NCBI GenBank assembly: GCA_012845835.1
Contig: JABAKD010000002.1
Coordinates: forward strand, 5,640,106-5,704,105
Reading direction: 5' to 3'
Length of the DNA stretch: 64,000 nt
DNA from: Undaria pinnatifida
Lineage: Eukaryota; Sar; Phaeophyceae; Laminariales; Alariaceae
Numbering within the stretch: position 1 is the stretch's first letter; the number at the start of each line of letters is the position of its first letter. Shown here piece by piece: positions 1 through 11,300 of this stretch. The notes below the pieces were generated by a model. That model did no database searches, was not told where the DNA came from, and saw nothing but the letters and a program-made list of their open reading frames with translations. The translations under genes and the position numbers were made by a program.

Positions 1-1985
1 CATCCTACCCCGACCGAAACCCGTGGTTGGCAGCGGCAAACCGAGGGTTCACGAAACAACATGCAACAAGCAAGGTATATGGCGCCAAAACCATGAATTA
101 TCGGTTCGGGTTATTAACCTCAACAGGGTTTATAACGCTAAATTTCAAGCAATTGTGATACTGCCGGGAGTCGTTGTCCTAGCAGTAATGGGCCCCACAA
201 GGCGGAGAGAGATGGACCGTAGGCTTGACGCCGGCTTCAAGTGTGGTTTGCTTTGGGCGTAATATCCTTTCAACGTAGTTTGAGCTGCAACGTCGCGTAC
301 GATTCTGATTTTTATTTGAGCTCGGTATTGTCGCGATTGAAATGAGCGGAGTGCTAACCTGAAGGTACTTGTGGATGCACTAGAACACACCCTCTCGGTC
401 AAGAACACAGAAAGGTCCTACGTAGATGGAGCACAGAACGGGACACCAAACAAGAAACAGGCTTATTAACGCAGGAGGGGCTTCTTTTTTGGCAGAGAGC
501 GTGTTCAACACCAATTTCAGTGCAGTACAAACTCTCCGAGATTCCTCGCGGCCCAGTAAATATTGGCCTTTTTCTGCTTTTTCGCCGTTTCTTAGTAAAT
601 ATACTGCAAAGTACACAGCAGTTTTATATGTACTCACAACAAGAATCACTGATACTGTGGAGGCGTGTTTCTGGGATAGTGCGGTCTACACCATCATCAG
701 CATTAAGACTCCAGAAATTTCAACATTCTGTAATATTAGCCTGCTCTTGTTGGTACGATGATATATTTTAGGTCTCCTGTACTGAAAGTCGCATTACAAT
801 GATGAAATGCCGTGGCTTCTTGTTGGGATTGGGGGCGTTCTACGCTCTCGTTCTACACTCTCTACGGCAAAACAGTCTCCGGGATTTCCGATGTGCCTGT
901 TTCTTGATACGTGTTTTGTAGTGTAGAACCGCGCGTAGTGCCATGTTTTATTTGTCCGAACGATTGACATGGCAGTGTGCGTTTAGTCAGGGCTGTGGTA
1001 GCGGGGAAAAATATCTAGTACTTCTGTCTGCCTGATGAGCAGCACGTTCATGTAATCTGCGGAGATATGATTCACGTACGAAATTGTAGCCGAGTTTTCT
1101 ATTGGGATATGGAAACATCTTATGTTTTATTGGACGATGGTATGTTGTCAGAAGGTTAGCAATCCTGCTGGAAACATGCCTGCTGTGGTATTTGGTTCTG
1201 AGTTGATTCTGATCGGATACGCCGATTCTTTCAGTCTGGTTTGTGGCCACCTTCTGGTCCATCTTGACTCATAGGTCTGGTTGTTATAATAATGTACTCG
1301 GGTGTGCGCGACGATAACATAATGGATAATAGTACACCACAATCAACACCGGGGACTTCTCATCCATCTGCTGCCACCGCGCATCCAAGGCCCCGCATGA
1401 GGTGGACCGCGCGAGCAAACCAACCCCGAGTATAGATTATCCCATTACACTAGTGCGATGATCACCGAGAACCGTGTTCGGGGAGAGGAATGCGGTAGAT
1501 CGGGCTGATGTACGACGCATTATCCCGGGCTGCTTCCGGAACAATTTTCCGTCGTCACTGACATCCACCCTACACTGCAGTGACTGGACCCGCACGTATA
1601 CCAGTGGCAACAGAGAACAAGTCCATCGAGACGCAGCCTACGACAGCAAGATACAGGACGAGACAATAACAGCCAGGGAACGATAGCGTAAGCGGAAGAG
1701 CCTTCGTCTTTCACCGTGCCAGTCCTCCTTGTACGTGCATGCATAAGCGAGTGATTTGGGGGTTGATCTTTGAGCTGCGGTAACGAGAAATTTCCTGCGC
1801 GACAATGAGTGGGAAAAGGGAGGACGATAGTGGCAGGACACCCGGCCAAGCAGAATGGGAATACGCGTGAAGGAGAATCATGTACACAGCAAGGCATCTG
1901 GGAACGCTCTTAAGGGGAGGAATCGAGGAGGACAGAGCAAGAAAGGAGAGGGTCATCCATCAATATTGATGCTGACGCTCAGTCG
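1..1985. other. Downstream flank of gene A, no gene recognised
   Basis: Only short chance frames without family resemblance on either strand. Nothing repetitive stands out except weak inverted similarity around 1000-1340. Confidence 0.4.
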
Positions 1986-2210
1986 ACGCGTGCTACGATA
2001 GAGGTGCACCACATTGTATTTTAGGCTTCTCAATTTAGGTCTTCCAAAGACTTGAGTGGGCGAAATGTTTGACTGCTACCGAATGGGTAATCCCATGCCC
2101 TATGCATAGATAGGTAATCATGCAATAAACTCACCTGTTTCCGACGTTTTTGGGTTGAAGAGACTCGCCGTTCAGAAACCATTTCAAAGACACGATAGGA
2201 TATGGGTGCA
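1986..2210. repeat. M1 element, right end degraded
   Basis: Left terminus ACGCGTGCTACGATAGAGGT is intact. The internal motif (cgttcagaaaccatttca) is present near 2170. The right inverted terminus is decayed. Confidence 0.75.
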
Positions 2211-3800
2211 CCGTTTTCGTTCCGAGGGTGCCGTTTGGACCGCTTATGGATGTAACCGTTTCCCTTTTGACGGTAGTGGCGTGAGGAACGGTAATCAAAC
2301 CCGCGTGACCTAGGGTATACCTAAATACGGCTATATTGCATAATATAGCGACATTCCAACGGTTCTGGTTCAGGGACTCCCGTCACTCAACGGACAAAAA
2401 AAATCTCACGCATGCACCTCATGGTCACCGTCGCTGAATCCCACGGACTATAGCTGTTTGTGAGGAAAGCTATAGTCTAATTATGTAGCTGTCCCCAAGT
2501 GAAGTGCTGTGAGTAATGGGGGATTTGTTTGTTTTGCCACATACATGTCATGTTGTGCCTTCTAAATTCTGACGATCTTGAACCACTGCAGAACCCCGGA
2601 GTCAAGCTGCTGACCTCCGCTAAAAAAGCTGCAGACAGTCCAATCAATCTGGATAGAATCGCGAGCCAGTGTGGATGCAACCCTATGCAAAAACACCGTC
2701 TGTCTCTGAGACACCCAGTAGTAGTTCGTTGCAGGAATCGCCCAAGCCACGCTAGAGGGGCCATTTCTGCGTCCGCCGATGTTTTGCGGTAACTCGGGGT
2801 CACCAGCGCGAGTATCCCTTAGTTCCTTTGCGATATTGCGCGTTCTTCGTGCAGGATTTGCTTTCGACAAAGAATTGCGCAAAGGAATCGCCCCACGAAA
2901 CACGAGGGGGATCCGGTTCGGGGGCAACCGGACTCAAGTTTTCCTAGCAGAAACAACCTACACGCCCATGTTTTTGGGTCACGTCTATCATATCAATTTT
3001 ACTCCAAGCACAATATATGCCGCGTCCCTTCTCTCCTACGGAAGGCCTGGTATACCCCCCAAGGCTTACTTGCATTCCGTGGTCGGTCTTCTTGTATCCC
3101 CCACTACCAAGGTGCGCCTGTTTCCGGTTTTCACGGCAAGATGTAACTCCTGTGCCACATTCGATTGCCCGCGGCAGCCGCAAATAGGCGAACGGGTCTA
3201 CTGAATCACCCCCCTCCCCCAACCCTCCGCCACATGTATCCAACAATTTTGGACTTTCTTGATAATGTACCACGCATATAGTGCTCGGCCTCCCCTGCTA
3301 GGGGTAGTTCACGTAGAGCAGAGTACAGGACTTACTCGTACCAATCACCCACTCTCGTGTCTGCTGCCCGTTGCATGACTGCAGACGATTGTGCGGCGCA
3401 TGCATCTTCAAGCCGATGGCCGCTGCTAGTGAACAGTCGCAAGCATGTATCACAGCAGCGTAGGTGCTCCTGACCCGCTACTATTATAACCCCCGTAAGC
3501 CTTTAGACGAACACAAATGCGCTAGCTGGCACAGCACTCTCAATCGTTCGCAATTTAATTGTAGTTCTACCCATGCATATGAGTCCATAGAGCACACTTC
3601 CAACGTGTTACCTCTTCGGAAAGCAACGAAGAAACGAGCATATAACACCCTAGGTGCCGCACTTTTATAACCTATCACCGCCGCCCTGAAGAGCAACGAA
3701 AGCGAAAACACTAATATTGAACGAGATGCAGCAGTACGACAATCACCACGCTACACGCGTGTCGCACGGAGCATCCCTTAATCCCAGTAACCCTGCCTGC
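2211..3800. other. Unassigned spacer
   Basis: A 141-codon plus-strand frame at 2779-3204 overlaps equally long minus-strand frames and resembles no family known to me. I do not call a gene. Confidence 0.3.
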
Positions 3801-4054
3801 CGCGTGCTACGATAGCGGTGCTCCAGTTTTTTTCTTTTGGTTCTTCCTCGAGATATGATAGCTTAAGATCTCAAAAAAACTGATTTTTGGAGATGAATAC
3901 TTCAGTAACTGCTACCGGATGAAAAATCTCATGGCCTAGGGGTACACAATGAAAATCTGGCCAAAAGAATTGCTCAATATACGACGACTTTGGGTCAAGG
4001 AGGCCCCGTCATCCAGAAAATATATATATATATATATTTCTATCGTAGCACGCA
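3801..4054. repeat. M1 element
   Basis: Both termini are present (cgcgtgctacgatag at the left, tatcgtagcacgca at the right), with the typical inner block (accggatgaaaaatctcatg, then tttgggtcaaggaggcccc). A (TA)n run lies just inside the right end. Confidence 0.88.
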
Positions 4055-4444
4055 TCGGCTAATTCTTATCGCTGGTTCTTACCATGCCTACGGTGGGGGA
4101 GGTACACCCTACGCCGTTCACCCCTGGCTTTTGATATAACTCGCCCAAGTGACACTAAGGGGGAAAACATCTCGCTGGGCGACGGTTTCAGCGGCCGATA
4201 GTTTCGGCGCGGCATAGCGGGCTGGTTCACGACGTGGTTTCATGTGCCAAACCAAAACCCTCGCGAAAGGAAAAAGGGGGCCATTCGCGCGAGCGCCCTC
4301 GAGATACACCACCAAACGCGGCCCCAGGAAATGACCCTCCTACGGAGTAGCCAGCCACGGGCTGCTGCCATCATGTTTGGTTCGGACCCATCAGAGTCCC
4401 GAAAGGATCAACCCCGTTGTATCTGTTGATGGGACAGAATTTCC

Positions 4445-4640
4445 GTCGAGCCATCCCACGGATAAGGGTGCAGCAGATTCTAAGAAATTTCCGAGCTCCT
4501 AACATGGGGAGCTAGCTCAACATCTCACCCGAAAAACGCCTTCGAAGGCCCTGCTTAGTCCCGAAAAATATAGATAATACTCGTGAAAAATCTTGACTGA
4601 TGACTAAACGCTAGTTCCTCACTCGAGAAGCTCAATCGGA
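4445..4640. repeat. GC5 repeat
   Basis: Carries the family's gagctcctaacatg, ctcacccgaaaaacg and cttcgaaggc blocks shared with copies at 5150, 17870, 63120 and 63820. Confidence 0.7.
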
Positions 4641-4735
4641 GAGGTATATATTATTTGTTAATCCAACAACTGAAACCCCTACCGCTTTGCGTATAGAGGG
4701 ATGACTCCGTCCGCAACCGTAAAAATATTTTGCTT

Positions 4736-4790
4736 GCAGCACGTGGGGCCGGGCGAGAACGCCTTTTTTTCGGCCGGCCCCACGTGCTGC
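4736..4790. repeat. 17-bp perfect inverted repeat (hairpin)
   Basis: GCAGCACGTGGGGCCGG at 4736-4752 is perfectly complementary to 4774-4790, with a 21-nt loop containing a T run. Confidence 0.85.
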
Positions 4791-5149
4791 ACGAAAACAA
4801 TATTAATGGTGATAAAAGGCGTTCTTGTCTCAGTGGAAACGCCATCCGCTCGCTCTCTCCCGATGGCAACTGTTTATCGCAACCGCAACATCAAAACATA
4901 TCAGTCCAGAAATTAGCGGCAGTAGACTATCGGTTCAGCAACAAATAAGTTCTTGTCACAGTAGAAATACCGTCCGCTCATAGTCTCTGTCTCTCTCGAT
5001 TGCCACCGTTCACCACAACTTCAACTTTGAACTACCTACCGGTCTCGACAAAATATCAGCATTAGACAAACTGTCCGCTGCAAATTTCGACGAAACCAGC
5101 ACAGACTAGCAGCAGACTGTTTGTTCATCCTATTCCAGCAGGTTGTAGG

Positions 5150-5330
5150 CATTGGGAGGTACCCCACGGCGTAGGAGTACAAAGCGGAATCTGTATAGCT
5201 CCTAACACCAAGAGCTCAGTATCTCGCCCCCCGAACACGATTTCGAAGGCATTCGTTCGGGCAACCCGACCAACACTTCAAATCCTAGAGCAATGGTACG
5301 AGTAAAAGCATCAAGAGACTAGCCGGCAGT
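5150..5330. repeat. GC5 repeat
   Basis: Shares aagagctcagtatctcgcc, tttcgaaggcattcgttcgg and gcaacccgaccaacacttc with other copies. Confidence 0.65.
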
Positions 5331-6362
5331 GCCTCACTTGAAGGGCACGACCGGCCAGGAACGCCTACACCGAAAAGTGCAAACCCCTACAGTGGGAACT
5401 TCCTACAGCAAGACTTCCAACAGCAAAAACCTTGGCATGTGGCACAACCTCCGCCCGTCCCGCACGCTACTGTGTTGTCCTGGATTCCTTGTCATACGCC
5501 ATCCGGAAATTGACATCCTCCAAGTTCGAAACCTACAAAAACAACGACCGGGGGCGAGCGGCGTGCACGTTGGAGCAACGGCGATCTTCAGAAACAGGAC
5601 TTCAAAAGGCCGCTCCGCTTGAAGGGAGGGTCGTGTTTGGTTCGAAAAGAGAGAAAACAGCTTGTAGCTCTACGGAACGTATGCTTCAGAGAGATACAAA
5701 GTTCAGCACCAGCGACATTTGAACCTCATACCGGGCATCAATATATTATTTCGCACTACATTTGTTATCTCTATCGGATGTGCCTGGACCAGCACCGAGC
5801 AGTCACCAGCAATCAGGCGCAAGCCAGGCCACCTACTATAGAGGGGGGGCCGCACTTTGTGGGACGTTTTTGGAACTTATCGGAACCTCGCCAGTAAGAA
5901 GATATGCTACACAGCGGAGCGCTGTCTGCAACATCTACGATAGAATGGCGGCTCCTGCCTCGCAGGTCTGCCACAGTATATTAGTTTGCACTTCAGACAT
6001 ATTTATCACGAACTACTAATTGCGTGCGGTACCGTGTCGTGGATTTTCGCGTTCTTGAGGCCTACCGTTATCGCATAACTATTTTGTTTGGCCAGTCTGG
6101 TCAACAAAATAAAAGTTTGGATCGTGCTTTGGGCGAACGAGCAGCCTGACCTCGGCGTCAGAAAAACGAATGTAACCTCAGGCACCCATTGCCGTACCAT
6201 AACCTTTTTGCAGCGGCGGTTCACATGTTCTGAGGTTCCGCGCTCTACAGCAGGGAGTGCATCCCAGTTTGGGCCACCGGGTATAAGCCATTGGTGCAAA
6301 CGACGCTGCAAGTTAATCAAGATGCGAGCGTAACAAATCATTCCATGGCGGAGCATTTCGGG
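5331..6362. other. Unassigned spacer
   Basis: Overlapping open frames on the plus strand (5329-5897) have no recognised motif. Nothing supportable is seen. Confidence 0.3.
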
Positions 6363-6619
6363 CGCGTGCTACGATAGAGGTGCACGCCACATTATTTTCT
6401 GAGCTTCCTTGATTTTGGAAGATCAAGACCTCTCCTAAAAACTGACTAGGAGGAGCTTAAACCTGCTACCCAGAGGAAATATTCCATGGCCCAGGTACAC
6501 AACGAGAATCACGCAAAAACTAATGGGGCGTATTTTCCGACGATTTTGGGTTAAGGAGCCCCGTCGTTCAGAAAACATTTTCGCCAATAAAAGGTATACC
6601 TCTTTATCGTAGCATGTGC
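6363..6619. repeat. M1 element
   Basis: Termini cgcgtgctacgatagaggt and atcgtagcatgtg enclose the standard interior, including gttaaggagccccgtcgttc. Confidence 0.88.
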
Positions 6620-6992
6620 GTTTTCGGGAAATTGCAACAAACGCACAAAATCTCTCTGCTTGCGAAGGACATTCGGTGGCCACAACCCTCTCCAGTTCCT
6701 CTCCAGTCGCTCTGGGGCCCAAAAAGAAAAGGCCGGAAAAGTGCTTCCCCTTACGGTAGCGTTGGTCTGTGCGCCGTTGCCCTGCCATTGGAGTCGTTGC
6801 TCTCGAAGGCTGCACACAAATCAACGCTAAAACTGCTTGAATGCACACGTGTAGGAATACGTGCAAGTTCATCCGTCACCCCCATACATGGTTTTTGGTA
6901 TCTTAGCGCTCTTGGAACCGGTGAAAACACAAGATGCGTCTCTCACCAGGGGTTGGACACAGCAATTCGGTCCCTCACCATCAGTACGGGCC

Positions 6993-7290
6993 AACGATAC
7001 GGCAGGGGGGGGGGGGGGGTTGTTGGTTTGACCGCTTTCTTTTTTCAGTGGCTCGGTGTCACTCGCGCGAGTGATCCACCCCTCTTTTCCATGCGGTCAC
7101 AGTCTTTCTTTCTCGCTGTGTAAAATTCTCGATATTTGCGACGAAAAGGGATGGTCAGCTGCTGCGCTGCACCAAAACAAAATCGCCGCACGTGGTTTTG
7201 TCGGCGAGGTACAGATTCACCCGCGCGACTGCCTCACACCCGTCAGTGAAAATTGAGGGTACTCCCCTGATGTGCCGTAGCCTTGATCTA
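6993..7290. repeat. M2 element
   Basis: Left end tacggcagggggg, central palindrome cactcgcgcgagtgatcc at 7059-7076, right end gatgtgccgtagccttgatc. Confidence 0.75.
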
Positions 7291-8141
7291 TCATACGAAG
7301 TGTACGAAGTGACTGATAAGTTCACCCCCATATGATGGTACCCTAGGGTTTGGGTTAGGGTCCTGTATACATCAAGCAGGCCGGACCTAGTAACGACACT
7401 ATTTCCTACGAGAAGTACAAAGAACAGTTTAACTAACACGGGTAATCAATATCATTGGAGCGTCCAATTTGTGTGGGGAAGAATCGTGAACACTAGCTTT
7501 GTGAAGCGCCCGGGCAGTTGAGCTCTTGCGTGCGGCATATATATCTCCTCGTAGTAAGAAGGCGGCAAAAAATGGGAGGTGCTCCCCCTGCATAGTAGGA
7601 TATATCGCTTGCACAAGCTACACCTATCTATCTGTGTACGCTTGCAAATCTAGCGACGATCGAAGAAGAATTTAGGACGATTGCGGCATAGACCTCTCAT
7701 CAAACAGCTGCCGTTGCTGAGGAAGTGTTTTCGATGACCTAAACCGGTACACGGCACGCACGGATCATCATGTCACGCATGCTGCTGCACAGGTCTATTC
7801 CTAAACATACTGTGCACAACACCGCACCAGTCAATTTACTTCAATGTTTTCTCGATCCGCAGTATCCTTTCTTGAATCCAAAGGGTCCATGTTGGTCTGG
7901 AGCCGTTGCACTCCCATTAACTGCCACCGGACTAAGGCCACGATAGGCAAAAGAGCACTAGTAATATAATGTGTAATGCGATTATGTTTTTTGAGGATAA
8001 ATACACCTAACCCATTAAGTGGCTTCGATAAAAAAAGGCGAATTCTCCCGATGCAACCCCATCGGTCTAGATATAGAGCGGAACGCACAAGAAAGACATT
8101 CCAACCATGTTGGAGTGTACTATTAATATAGTCCATGCGCA
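7291..8141. other. 3' flank of gene A
   Basis: Presumably contains gene A's 3' UTR and poly(A) region. I see no canonical signal that I can place. A short gggtttgggttagggtcc stretch at about 7347-7364 resembles telomere repeat but is a single occurrence. Confidence 0.35.
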
Positions 8142-8381
8142 TCAGTTGAACGCCAAGCAAATGCTACACCAAACTTCGCACGTCTCGCCCAAGTGCACCT
8201 TGTGTTCGGGCATCGAGTCCTGAGTCAGGCGTGTCCTGCGCTCAACCTCGTAGGAGCCGCCGCTGAGGAGAGCGTCGACGGCGGCCCCGACGTCCCTTAT
8301 GATGCGCCACTCGTTCACGTCCCCGCGCTTGAGCTCGATTATCGTGTCGAAGATGGGCGCGCCGGCTCGTTGGGTTTGGAC
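8142..8381 (-). CDS. Gene A exon 15: C-terminal strands and stop
   Basis: 79 codons plus stop, phase 0 in. The acceptor is atgttatcag|GTC. It encodes QRAGAPIFDTIIELKRGD and DVGAAVDALLSG, matching erk.pPtFd.viEm....w.ih.dv..avdalL. The last about 25 residues (from TQDSMPEHK onward, including WCSICLAFN) match nothing known to me. A weak internal donor (CACAAG|gtgcac) leaves open a further 3' exon. No R3H domain is encoded. Confidence 0.9.
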   Translation of the reverse strand, partial: VQTQRAGAPIFDTIIELKRGDVNEWRIIRDVGAAVDALLSGGSYEVERRTRLTQDSMPEHKVHLGETCEVWCSICLAFN

Positions 8382-11300
8382 CTGATAACATATCGTTGGG
8401 TGTAGTGGTGGTGGTGATGACACATGACTAGAGTATGCCATAACGACAGGGAGAGGACTTTCTCGACAAGTCGTTTCCTACATATGGGCCTCTCCTTACC
8501 CCGATCTTGTCGTAGTCGTTCTTATTTAGGAAAACTATTTGATTTCTGTTGACTTACGTAGTAGTCCATTGAGTTTTCTTTTTCAAGGCCTTGATGCGTG
8601 CTACGATAGACGTGCACCACTTTTTCTTCTCAGGCTCCCAGCGTTGCGACCTTAAGACCTCCCCTATGAAAGTGATATGGAGAAAAAAACGATACCGAAT
8701 GAACAATCTCATGGCCTAGGTATATAACAAAAAAACGCGAAAAAATGGCTAATTTCCGACCATTCTGGGTTAAGGAGTGTCTTAAGTCATTCAGAAACCA
8801 TCTACGCCAAAAAAAGGTATACCTCTATCGTAGCACGCGTCCGGTAGTTCCTCATGTTTCTCAACTTCGGTCTCTGGGAAGGGTATCGAGCTACTCACGC
8901 GAGAAGCCAACAGAAAAACACGGGTGCTTTTTTTTGACGTTTTGCATGCGCCCGATGCCCACTTGTCGTCAGTCTCGAATGCGGCATCCATCCATCTATA
9001 TTCGGCAACCCCCCGTGCGAAATTTTTGCTGTTCTTCACGTGCCCAAGTATTTGACCAGCATTCTTTGGTTTTGCAGAGGTTTTGCTAGGAAAGTGACAC
9101 ATGAACGAAAAACGATTCCTGTCCCTGTTTCTGGGGGCAAACGTCTTCGAATATGTATGTGAGAAATACTTACTCCAAGCTCTAAAATCTGTCGCCTACT
9201 GAAAACGCATACCTGGTACATTATTGGCGCAAGTCTGGTAGGAAGAAGGTGGTCGACGTCAGCAACGAGCATATAACACCGATGAACACAACGAGGCGCA
9301 CTAAATTATGTGCGATGTTTGTGCTTCTCACCTTGTTACCTCCATTTTTTTTAGCCAACCCGTCACCGACCGTGACGGTAGTCTTACCCCCCACCAAAGT
9401 ATTAAGCTTGGGGTTTTTGAGAATGGATCGAAAATCACCGTGCGCGCTAGCCACCACCCGCACCCCCCTGCGAGACAAACAAGAAAACGAAACGAGCAGC
9501 AAGAGAAAATCTACGAATGAGAGCAATTGTTGCGCTTTCGCTTTCGGATGTTGCATACAACAATCTTGATGTGCCTCCATGCAAAATTTGCCGCGGTGCC
9601 CTCCGAGTTGTATGGTTTCAACCCTCGCAAGGACGAAACGTTTCTCCTGAAGTATACCGCCAACTTTTGTGCACAGTGTAGCGCACGCAAAAAACCTTAC
9701 GCCATCTGCGCAGAGTTTCGGAGCCCCTTTTGTCCACCGAAGGGGAGCAGGCATACACAAGGAAACTAATGGTTTTGGAAATGTCACCTCAATATCTTTG
9801 AACAGAAGCATCGCTTGCCGTTAGACGTCTTCACGTTGTCGACCAAATCGTTTCCGAAAATGGTCCTTGGGGCTTTGTGATCTATCTGGTGGTTTATTCG
9901 GGACAGCCGCATTTTTTTCAACAGTGTTGTGGGGTAAGCGCTTGGTGCGCCAAAATTAACTTTCAGATGGTAGCCCCATTTTCTTACGCCGTACTTTCGA
10001 GTTTTGAAATGAAAAAAAATGACTAATCATGTCACAATCGGTGTCCCAGCATCGCAGATTTTGTGGGTCTCAGCATCTCAAATCTTCACTTTGTACAGGG
10101 GCAGTCTTGATGGAAGTAGATTTACGCGATCGTAAGGATACCGCCCGTTTGGCCATGGCACAAGGACCTCTCACGTTTAGAATAGGTAACACCTCTTGTC
10201 GGACGTGCTTGCACATCTTGACGAACAAGCTTTCTAAACACTCTTGGCGAAAACCACTTGGATTCCAAACATTCTGACGTCAGGAATGTTCTCTAGGCCC
10301 AGTAACGTTCGTGCCGATTTTGAAGTCCTACTATTTCCGAATGGCTGAGGAAACGTCCGACGAGTTCAAAAACGACGGTTGGCCGGCCCAGCTCGTAGTG
10401 GTATGATCGGTGTTTCCACGACCGAGGCCGGCCATGTATGTTCACAGGTTCTCAAGCGTTCGAGAGTAGTCGATTTTGGCGTACACAGGATAATGGAAAG
10501 CCCGGCATAAGCTTGTTAGAGTGTTTGTGTGCGGGGCACGTATCAGCCTATTTCGCATGCGATATTTATCGTGAAATTATATTAAATTTGTGGTACTATT
10601 GGGTACGTTACAAGGGGAAAACCACCCTTACCTCTCTTTGATGTCCAAGCATGCACAAGCTTCCTTGTCGTCGGAGATCTCGTCGACCACAATAGTTCGC
10701 GGTGTGTGGTTCTGGAGGGCCTCGGTCATGACCCTGTCGGCGCCCCAAGTAGCCGGCATACAGTATATGCTCAGCGTAGTGTAATCCTCATGCATAGGGA
10801 GCGGGACGCCTCGACATGAAGAGAAACAACGGAGGTAGATTACCCGCTACACGTTGCTTTGAATACTCGTGCAGAACCCAATTGATCAGCTATCGGTTGA
10901 GTAGTAGTCTAGAAGGTTTCGACGGCGCGGGCATGGCCGGTGCCACGGCAGCAAAAGCCACGTTGAGTACAACAACACGAACTCCGGAGTTGGCCAGAAA
11001 AATCTGACCTGTTCGGGGACGTACGTTACGATAGGGGTAGCCTTTTTCGTCTGAAATGGTATCTGAATGACCGGGCTCCTTAACCCAAATTCGTCGGAAA
11101 TTCCCATTTTTTTTCAGGTCGTGGGGATTTTCATCCGGACGGCAGCAGTTTTAGTTTTCTCCAAATGAGTTTTTGCATAAGGTCTTAAGCTCCCAAAGTT
11201 GAGGGGTGTAGGATTAGAAAAAAATGTGGTGCACATCTATCGTAGCCGCGCGTGTTCTTCACTACACGCTAGAGCAACATCAATGTAACAAGCGAACACG

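Noticed and set aside
2529-2792. Possible exon after an actgcag acceptor (VKLLTSAKKAADSPINLDRI...)
   Set aside because: No donor in phase, no family match, and an equal-length frame on the opposite strand.
7340-7372. Telomere-like gggtttgggttaggg (also cccaaccctaac near 15363)
   Set aside because: Single short occurrences, no array; no evidence of an interstitial telomere.
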